A stretch of 19,689 nt of DNA from CAZAPZ01 sp964487285. GTDB taxonomy: Bacteria; Campylobacterota_A; Desulfurellia; JAADFJ01. The stretch is from NCBI GenBank assembly GCA_964487285.1, contig CAZAPZ010000022.1:1-19689 (forward strand). The letters are read 5' to 3'. A model generated the notes under the pieces. The model was given only the letters and a program-made list of their open reading frames with translations. It was not told the origin of the DNA and did no database searches. The translations under genes were made by a program, and so were the position numbers. Shown here piece by piece: positions 14,503-19,689 of this stretch (position 1 is the first letter of the stretch; every line of letters starts with the position of its first letter).

Positions 14503-15342
14503 TTAAGATGTTTCGAATTCAGAAATTATAGAATTATATTTTGTTATAGATTTAGCCAAGATTTCATCTATATCCTTTGTAGTAAGATTGAATTTTTCCT
14601 GAAGGCTGCCGCTTTTATAATGCAATCCGTCAAGTGTTGTGGTTATGCCTGCCAGCATAGTCAGCAAATCGGACATTGCAACTATTTGAGTAGTTCTGAG
14701 GTTGCTTTTCAACGGATTATGATGATATGTAACCGCATCTATAATTTCATTAGGAAACCTCCAGCGAGAAAGAAGAGCGGCTCCAATTTCCGAATGTGTT
14801 GTTCCAAGCAGCAGCAGCTCCTCCTCATCAAAACTTTTATCTTTAACGGCCATCAACGCCTGTTTTTCCAATGAGTTTTCGCCAATAATTTTGCCGATAA
14901 TTATTTTTCCTATATCTCGTAATAAAGATGCCGTAAATACGATTTGAGGATCTTCGCATTTAAGGAAATTGGCAAGAATTTCGGCTATTACTCCCCCTGC
15001 CACCGAGGAATGCCATAGTTCTCCTTTTTCAGCTTCATAAATTATTTTGTCGGAAAAATATGGCTTTATTGTTTTCAAAAAGAGCATCTTACGAATTTGA
15101 CCTGCACCAAGATAGCTTACCGCCTGTCTTATATTTGAAAGTTTCTTTTTGGCTCCAAAATACGGAGCGTTTGCCATTTTAAGTATATCTGCGGTCAACG
15201 GTGCATCATAACGAATCATATTGATAAGCTTGCCGGTTGAATAAAACGGATCGGATAATAGATTATTTATGCGTATTACAGTCAACGGAAACGGTTTGAG
15301 AATATCAATCAGTTTTAGCGATTCTTTAACAAAATCTTTCAA
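14503..15342 (-). CDS. HDOD-domain protein with degenerate HD motif
   Basis: 279 aa. An HDOD domain occupies about residues 12-215: LKPFPLTVIRINNLLSDP, then YDAPLTADILKMANAPYFGA, SNIRQAVSYLGAGQIRKM, LWHSSVAGGVIAEILA, and HSEIGAALLSRWRFPNEIIDAV with YHHNP. The place of the HD motif reads LLRDIGK, with R142 replacing the metal-binding histidine, so phosphohydrolase activity is unlikely, as is common in HDOD proteins, which act as signalling or scaffold modules. The start is TTG at 15342, overlapping the cheD stop as TTGA; an internal ATG (residue 42) would cut the domain. It is the middle gene of the chemotaxis operon. Its exact function is unknown; HDOD proteins have been tied to motility control in several bacteria. 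Confidence 0.85.
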   Translation of the reverse strand: MKDFVKESLKLIDILKPFPLTVIRINNLLSDPFYSTGKLINMIRYDAPLTADILKMANAPYFGAKKKLSNIRQAVSYLGAGQIRKMLFLKTIKPYFSDKIIYEAEKGELWHSSVAGGVIAEILANFLKCEDPQIVFTASLLRDIGKIIIGKIIGENSLEKQALMAVKDKSFDEEELLLLGTTHSEIGAALLSRWRFPNEIIDAVTYHHNPLKSNLRTTQIVAMSDLLTMLAGITTTLDGLHYKSGSLQEKFNLTTKDIDEILAKSITKYNSIISEFETS

Positions 15343-15815
15343 ACCACGACCAGCTTTTTACCCATTATATCAATAGTTAATCGTCCTGTAGCTATATCAA
15401 GATACATTGTTCTGCTTTTAGTTCCCCCAACCGTCTCACTTCTTATCTGAATAGGAAATTTTAGCAGCATAGCTTTTGCCATTTTGAGATTTCTTTCACC
15501 TATTCTAAAAATTCCCGAATCATCCATGATATGCGAACAGCCTACGATATCAGCTGTTATATTTTGCAAATGCGCCCCTCCCTTAATTAATCTGCTCAAA
15601 GAAAGGACAATACCGCTATTGACAAATTTATAACTATTTGCATCACTTGAAACTATAGAATGATCAGGCAGCATCGAGTGAAGTATGCCTCCCATACTCT
15701 TTTTCTTATCATAAAGCGCAAGTCCCAAACATGATCCGAGTGAATATGTAACAATCGTATCTCCTCTAATTTTAGACATTGCCATATCAGCAATATTTGC
15801 AATAATCAAACGCAC
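15339..15815 (-). CDS. cheD: Chemoreceptor glutamine deamidase CheD (canonical)
   Basis: 158 aa. It converts receptor glutamines to glutamates and, in CheC/CheD systems, links adaptation to CheY-P. Residues IVTYSLGSCLG carry the catalytic cysteine C29, and GGILHSMLP carries histidine H46; the C-terminal half has DDSGIFRIGERN and ETVGGTKSRTM, as in the family. The start is GTG at 15815 and overlaps the end of cheR by 10 bp; it gives the proper N-terminus (MRLIIANIADMAMSK), whereas later ATGs would remove the first strand. The gene ends inside the start codon of the HDOD gene. No cheC is in the window. Confidence 0.92.
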   Translation of the reverse strand: MRLIIANIADMAMSKIRGDTIVTYSLGSCLGLALYDKKKSMGGILHSMLPDHSIVSSDANSYKFVNSGIVLSLSRLIKGGAHLQNITADIVGCSHIMDDSGIFRIGERNLKMAKAMLLKFPIQIRSETVGGTKSRTMYLDIATGRLTIDIMGKKLVVV

Positions 15816-16606
15816 CGTTTTCTATATATGGCAGGTTTTACAAGTTCAACATCAATGTTGCTGTTGTGTATTGATTCGGAATGTCCTATATATAAAAAAC
15901 CGTTTGGTTTTAAAGCTTTATAAAATGTATTTAGAACATGATTTATCATTATTTTATCAAAATAGATCATCACATTTCGACACGAAATAAGATCAAATTT
16001 TCCTACAAGATTAAGATCATTTTTAAGATTAAAGAATCTGAATGTCACCATCTCTTTAATAAACTTTTTTATTTCAAGTTTGTTGTTTACATCATCAAAA
16101 TATCTTCTTACCATGCCTGCCGACATCATTTTTGCAGCATCATGTTTATATTCACCATCTTGTGCTTTTTTTAGTACCTCTGTTGATAAATCCGTTGCAA
16201 GAATTTTGAGATTTAGATTAAGATGCAGCTTATTTAATGCCTCGTTAACACAGATAGCTATCGAATACGGCTCTTCTCCGGTTGAACAGCCTGCGCTCCA
16301 AATCTTTATCGTTCTCTGCGAAGCTGCATTAGGAACAATAACATCGGTAAGAAAATCGAAATGTGCCTGCTCCCTGAAAAAATAAGTTACATTAGTGGAG
16401 ATAGAATTAATAACATTGGATAAAAGTTTGTTATCCTTTGGCAAGATGTCAAGCAGATCGCTATAATTATTGAGGTTATTTTCTCTTAAATATTTGCTTA
16501 GCCTTGAAACTACCAGAGCTTTTTTATTCTTGCCAAGACTAATTCCTGCGGTTTTATACACCAAAGATTGTATATTTTCAAATTCCTTATATGTAATATT
16601 TGTCAT
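15806..16606 (-). CDS. cheR: Chemotaxis protein methyltransferase CheR
   Basis: 266 aa from the ATG at 16606, which has GGAAG at proper spacing; a TTG at 16618 would add four residues. CheR methylates receptor glutamates using S-adenosylmethionine. The N-terminal helical domain (about 1-75) ends in ISTNVTYFFREQAHFDFL; the SAM-binding domain opens with KIWSAGCSTGEEPYSIAI (101-118), continues with LKILATDLSTEVLKKAQDGEY and the FDLISCRNVMIYFD motif, and closes with KPNGFLYIGHSESI. No tetratricopeptide or other C-terminal extension is present. It follows cheA by 19 bp and overlaps cheD by 10 bp, consistent with coupled synthesis of the adaptation enzymes. Confidence 0.95.
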   Translation of the reverse strand: MTNITYKEFENIQSLVYKTAGISLGKNKKALVVSRLSKYLRENNLNNYSDLLDILPKDNKLLSNVINSISTNVTYFFREQAHFDFLTDVIVPNAASQRTIKIWSAGCSTGEEPYSIAICVNEALNKLHLNLNLKILATDLSTEVLKKAQDGEYKHDAAKMMSAGMVRRYFDDVNNKLEIKKFIKEMVTFRFFNLKNDLNLVGKFDLISCRNVMIYFDKIMINHVLNTFYKALKPNGFLYIGHSESIHNSNIDVELVKPAIYRKRCV

Positions 16607-16625
16607 ATTTTCTTCCAATGCTGCC

Positions 16626-18740
16626 CTATACTGCTTTCTTTATAAGGAATTGGCCTCCGGTTTCGCTAACTATATCCGATGCATCAAGAATCAAACCCAC
16701 GGTTCCATCGCCAAGAATAGCACATCCTGCTATGCCGCGAATATCGCCAAGCAGTCTTCCGAGATTTTTTATAACAACTTCCTGTTTGCCTATCAATTCG
16801 TCAACCATTAAACATACATCGGTGCCATCATTTTCAACAACAATAACCAAAGCATTGGTTGGATCATCCGCGCCTTTTTTAAGGTTAAACAGCTCTTTCA
16901 ACCTTATAAGGGGTAAAAGTTTATCCATTACACTCACAACTTCACCCTTGCCCGCAATAGAATGAACTTGAGACGCAAGAGGTCTTAATGACTGTCTTAC
17001 AGAAAGGGTTGGCAGTATATATTTCTGGTCGCCAACCTTTATAAGCATTCCGTCAATAATAGCGAGTGTCAACGGCAAGATGCAGCTCACTGTTGTTCCG
17101 GCACCAACTTTCGATTCGACCTCTATTTTTCCGCGCAGCTTCTCAACCGATTTTTTGACGACATCCAGACCAACGCCCCTGCCGGAGATATTGGTTATTT
17201 TAGCTGCGGTAGAAAATCCAGGCATAAATATAAGCTTATATATCTCGTTATCTGTTAATAGATGTCCTTCTTCAACAAGTCCTTTTTCTATAGCTTTTTT
17301 TAAGATTTGTTCTCTATTCATTCCTCGCCCATCGTCTGTTATCTGAAGTACTATACTACTTCCTTTATGAAAAGCGCTTATTTTCAGCAAACCGGTTTCC
17401 GGCTTATCGTTCATAACGCGTTCATCAGGCATTCCTATCCCATGATCACAGGAATTTCTTACTATATGCACTAATGGATCGTACATCTCCTCAACCATGT
17501 TGCGATCCATCTCCGTTTCTTCACCCTCAAACACAATATCAATTTTTTTGCCCGTCTTTTTAGCAAGATCCCTAACCAATCTTTTCATCTTCTGGAACAA
17601 GGGTTTCAATTCTACCATTCTCATAGACATTCCAACATTCTGTAAAGTTGCAACAATTCTTTTCAGCTGGGCAACATCTTTGATAAGTCTGCTATCTTTA
17701 ATGGCTGTAACATTAGGATTTTGGACAATCATATGCTGATTGATTACAAGTTCTCCGATCATATCCATCAGATTGTCAAGTTTCTCCGTGTCAACTTTTA
17801 CAAATTTGGCAATTTTAGATATAGCTCTCAAATCTGCAGCCTGTTTCTGAACATTAACAGCTTCTTGAAGAGTCTGTTTATCAATCCTTCCTTTCTCTAC
17901 AAGCAGCTCACCTATCTTTTTATCGGATGTAATCTGAGATTTAAGAGCATTTTCAACATCATCAACTTCCACTTTTCCTTTCTCTACAAGCAGCTCACCT
18001 ATCCTTTTATCCTGCCCGCTGTCAACGGCATCAATCTCACTCATAAATATATCTATAGCCTTATCATCATAAATAGGTTGTGTTTTTTTCGGAATTGATT
18101 TTCTAACGCTATCCAACATTATACGCAAGGTATCTACGCCTTTGAAAATCAGGTTCGATATGGTATCGCTATAAGATAGTTTTCCATTTCTTACATTGTC
18201 TAAAAGATTTTCAAGATTATGTGCAACTCTATTTATTTCAGGAAGATTCAAAAATCCAGAGGTTCCTTTTATCGTATGAAACGGCCTGAATATGGCATTG
18301 ATAATTTCCAAATCCTGAGGATTATCTTCCCATTTCATCATATTTCCCTCAATGCTGTCTATATGTTCGGTTGATTCATCAAGGAAGTCTCCCAGCAGTT
18401 CAATATCTTCTTCGGACAATAAAAACGGCTCATCTATCTTTACTTCTTCGGTTTTGATCGTCTCTTTTTTTGGCACCGGCGGCCTGCTTTCGCTTGTTGG
18501 TTCAGTCTTACCTGCAATCAGATTGTTTACTGCCGACTGAAGATTGTTGAGTTGTGTATCTTTGTCGGCAAACTCCGTAATTATAATATTATTCACAACA
18601 TCGTTTACGGCTGTCTTCATATCCGAGTCAGGCAGTTTCTCTAAAAGTCTCAGTATTTTACCGCATCCTGTAAGATCTCCCGTATTCATCATAACAGCCT
18701 CTTCGGCTATCTGATTTTTAATATTCTCCATCTCATTCAT
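16626..18740 (-). CDS. cheA: Chemotaxis histidine kinase CheA with embedded MshEN-like domain
   Basis: 704 aa. Residues 1-105 are a helical N-terminal extension and linker without a recognised family. The Hpt (P1) domain at about 108-215 has phospho-accepting H155 in FHTIKGTSGF. Residues 246-298 hold two tandem 24-residue motifs separated by five residues, matching the MshEN c-di-GMP-binding pattern (see the separate entry), where a P2 domain would be expected. Dimerisation (P3) is about 313-375; the kinase domain shows N429 (HIVRNSCDHGI), the DDGRGM box (469-474) and GRGVGLDVV (520-528). A CheW-like domain ends the protein (about 560-700). It controls CheB here and presumably CheY elsewhere. 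The ATG at 18740 follows AAGGAG. First gene of the chemotaxis operon, 70 bp after a minor-pilin gene. The call is certain as CheA; the embedded domain is an inference from pattern. Confidence 0.96.
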   Translation of the reverse strand: MNEMENIKNQIAEEAVMMNTGDLTGCGKILRLLEKLPDSDMKTAVNDVVNNIIITEFADKDTQLNNLQSAVNNLIAGKTEPTSESRPPVPKKETIKTEEVKIDEPFLLSEEDIELLGDFLDESTEHIDSIEGNMMKWEDNPQDLEIINAIFRPFHTIKGTSGFLNLPEINRVAHNLENLLDNVRNGKLSYSDTISNLIFKGVDTLRIMLDSVRKSIPKKTQPIYDDKAIDIFMSEIDAVDSGQDKRIGELLVEKGKVEVDDVENALKSQITSDKKIGELLVEKGRIDKQTLQEAVNVQKQAADLRAISKIAKFVKVDTEKLDNLMDMIGELVINQHMIVQNPNVTAIKDSRLIKDVAQLKRIVATLQNVGMSMRMVELKPLFQKMKRLVRDLAKKTGKKIDIVFEGEETEMDRNMVEEMYDPLVHIVRNSCDHGIGMPDERVMNDKPETGLLKISAFHKGSSIVLQITDDGRGMNREQILKKAIEKGLVEEGHLLTDNEIYKLIFMPGFSTAAKITNISGRGVGLDVVKKSVEKLRGKIEVESKVGAGTTVSCILPLTLAIIDGMLIKVGDQKYILPTLSVRQSLRPLASQVHSIAGKGEVVSVMDKLLPLIRLKELFNLKKGADDPTNALVIVVENDGTDVCLMVDELIGKQEVVIKNLGRLLGDIRGIAGCAILGDGTVGLILDASDIVSETGGQFLIKKAV
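17847..18005 (-). other. MshEN-like c-di-GMP-binding motif pair inside cheA
   Basis: CheA residues 246-269 (RIGELLVEKG, then KVEVDDVENALKSQ) and 275-298 (KIGELLVEKG, then RIDKQTLQEAVNVQ), with spacer ITSDK, follow the published MshEN pattern RLGxx(L/V/I)(L/V/I)xxG-two residues-xxxxLxxxLxxQ, twice, with a five-residue spacer. Deviations: the first residue of the second motif is K instead of R, and position 11 of each motif is K or R instead of a hydrophobic residue. The motif is known in type II secretion and pilus ATPases and in some signalling proteins. Confidence 0.7.
17888..17924 (-). repeat. 37-bp in-frame direct repeat in cheA, copy 2 in reading order
   Basis: This segment matches 17975-18011 in 36 of 37 bases, offset by 87 bp (29 codons). 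It encodes DKKIGELLVEKG, the start of the second MshEN-like motif. Near-identity at third codon positions, with divergent flanks, suggests recent duplication or gene conversion. Confidence 0.85.
17975..18011 (-). repeat. 37-bp in-frame direct repeat in cheA, copy 1 in reading order
   Basis: Partner of 17888-17924; it encodes DKRIGELLVEKG, the start of the first MshEN-like motif. The single mismatch changes AAG to AGG (K to R). Confidence 0.85.
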
Positions 18741-18810
18741 GTTGTATCTCCTTCTGTTTTATAATATGTACAAATCACAATTTTTCTTAGTTTATTCTTT
18801 TGCAGATTTT

Positions 18811-19374
18811 TTAATATCCAAACAGTGCTGAAACCTTCGACTGAACATCGTTTAATTTGACCGCAACCAGCTCTATTCTATAAAGATATGGTGCTGTAGG
18901 TTTTACAGTTCCGCCTGTCTTTTTAGAGACCGATCCTGTATTAAGATTTTGACTATCACTGTTCTTTGTATTTCCTAATAGCGTTTCGATAATCTGTGCA
19001 TATACGGTGTAGTTTCCCAGCTGAAGTTTAATATCATAATTCGTTATAGGAGCGGCTGTTGCTGGACAGCTGACCCCCCAGCTGCTTGTAGCTTTCGCCA
19101 ATTTTATTGAAAGGCAGGAATTTAAACTTTTTGATGCTCCGAATGGGAGTGTTGTCGGTACGCTGCCCGTTGCCCTGTATTGATCTATCGCCCATTTTGT
19201 GTATTTGGATCCCGCTACCAATGCACTGTTAACTGCTTGATAACGGAGATTTATTCCTGATATTATAGTGCCTTTTATCAAAAATTGATAGGCTATACCG
19301 CTTAGGGCAATCACAATAGCAGCAACAATCAAAACAACGATAAGCGCTATACCTTTCTGATCATGATATTTCAT
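18811..19374 (-). CDS. Type IV pilus minor pilin, PilX-like
   Basis: 187 aa from the ATG at 19374, preceded at nine bases by AGGAGG; a longer frame beginning at 19398 lacks a ribosome site. The N-terminus MKYHDQKG followed by a hydrophobic helix (IALIVVLIVAAIVIALSGIA) is the class III signal of type IV prepilins: a positively charged leader and a glycine before the cleavage site for the prepilin peptidase. There is no glutamate at +5, as in PilX/GspK-like minor pilins, which sit at the pilus tip. Residues 30-187 form a globular part that has two cysteines flanking a short loop and is rich in S, T and N. The upstream partial gene could be PilW. The exact minor-pilin class is not certain. Confidence 0.75.
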   Translation of the reverse strand: MKYHDQKGIALIVVLIVAAIVIALSGIAYQFLIKGTIISGINLRYQAVNSALVAGSKYTKWAIDQYRATGSVPTTLPFGASKSLNSCLSIKLAKATSSWGVSCPATAAPITNYDIKLQLGNYTVYAQIIETLLGNTKNSDSQNLNTGSVSKKTGGTVKPTAPYLYRIELVAVKLNDVQSKVSALFGY

Positions 19375-19445
19375 TGCTATTTTCCTCCTATTGCCCAATC
19401 GGCTTACTCATTACTGCTGCCTTGCTCCATAATTCCAGTCACTAC

Positions 19446-19475
19446 GCCTATCTGCGTGCGAACGTACAGATAGGC
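19446..19475. repeat. Palindromic repeat related to the one at 1553-1583
   Basis: GCCTATCTG (19446-19454) and CAGATAGGC (19467-19475) form a perfect 9-bp stem around a 12-nt loop. The CCTATCTGCGTGCG segment matches CCTGTCTGCGTGCG at 1552-1565 in 13 of 14 bases. The 198-bp gap between the two pilin-type genes (19375-19572) holds this repeat, plus short TATTAGTATATTGG-like repeats, and no gene that I can support. Confidence 0.6.
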
Positions 19476-19572
19476 TCGAGTTGAAATTCATCTTGTCTTC
19501 TCTTCACCAATAGCCAATATACTAATATACCAATAACAAATTACAATTCTCTTTTTTATCCCCCAGTCTTTA

Positions 19573-19689
19573 TCAGTTCAGGTTCTTTGGGATAACAGAC
19601 ATTTTAATCAGTTTCCAGCGATAATTTTTCCAATCGGTTATTCCGGAAAGATCAAAGTAATGCGTGGGGGGAGACGTATCGATATCGGT
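19573..19689 (-). CDS. C-terminal end of an unidentified protein, possibly a PilW-like pilus assembly protein
   Basis: A reading frame open from the window edge runs 38 codons to TGA at 19573-19575. Its end, GITDWKNYRWKLIKMSVIPK then NLN, resembles the usual C-terminus of PilW-type minor-pilin proteins (tryptophan/arginine/tyrosine-rich strand, then a polar residue run, ending in P-x-x-N-L/M). It precedes the PilX-like gene on the same strand, which is the usual pilW-pilX order. Only the last 38 residues are visible, so the assignment is tentative. Confidence 0.5.
   Translation of the reverse strand, partial: TDIDTSPPTHYFDLSGITDWKNYRWKLIKMSVIPKNLN

Noticed and set aside
17847..18011. Repeats in cheA as a CRISPR or a transposon scar
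   Set aside because: There are only two copies, in frame and within a conserved domain position, so a coding repeat explains them.
18741..18810. Promoter in the gap upstream of cheA (TATTAT-like -10)
   Set aside because: A TATTAT occurs, but no acceptable -35 or sigma-28 pattern lies at the right distance, so I do not list it.

Overview
The window is AT-rich (roughly 60% A+T by eye) bacterial chromosome from a Gram-negative, probably anaerobic or microaerobic, motile bacterium. The gene set fits lineages such as Desulfobacterota, Deferribacterota or Desulfurellales (Hippea/Desulfurella): a tungstate ABC transporter, a mitochondrial-type citrate synthase, succinate dehydrogenase with two membrane anchors, a chemotaxis operon with two CheD proteins, and type IV pilin genes. 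I cannot assign a genus from sequence alone.

Layout. (1) 1-432: a decayed, frameshifted end of an IS3-family transposase, then non-coding DNA. (2) 433-4302: a tungstate island. A one-component regulator (helix-turn-helix plus periplasmic-binding-protein-like ligand domain) reads leftward and tupABC reads rightward. The 464-bp gap between them holds a promoter for each direction and an unusual nest of direct and inverted repeats. (3) 4338-4379: a strong hairpin between the convergent tupC and sdhB. (4) 4388-11821: a leftward TCA-cycle operon, transcribed gltA-mdh-fumC-sdhC-sdhD-sdhA-sdhB, with a near-consensus promoter upstream of gltA (TTGACA, 17 bp, TATATT). A 198-bp gap between fumC and sdhC carries a ribosome-site-led micro-ORF and small palindromes. 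(5) 11848-18740: a leftward, tightly packed chemotaxis operon, cheA-cheR-cheD-HDOD-cheD2-cheB-soluble receptor, with several overlapping or abutting genes and non-ATG starts. (6) 18811-19689: a minor-pilin gene and the 3' end of another probable pilus gene, also leftward.

How the genes work together. Tungstate uptake suggests W-dependent oxidoreductases elsewhere in the genome. The TCA block encodes the path from oxaloacetate plus acetyl-CoA to citrate, and succinate through fumarate and malate to oxaloacetate. With a mitochondrial-type citrate synthase and no ATP-citrate lyase in view, it could run oxidatively or, by analogy with Desulfurella and Hippea, in reverse. The chemotaxis block encodes a kinase, methyltransferase, methylesterase, deamidase and a cytoplasmic GAF receptor next to pilin genes; no separate CheW or CheY is in the window.

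Most interesting observations: CheA carries, between its histidine phosphotransfer domain and its dimerisation domain, a tandem 24-5-24 residue motif that matches the MshEN cyclic-di-GMP-binding pattern, suggesting a c-di-GMP-responsive chemotaxis kinase. The same operon encodes both a canonical CheD and a second CheD whose catalytic cysteine is replaced by alanine.
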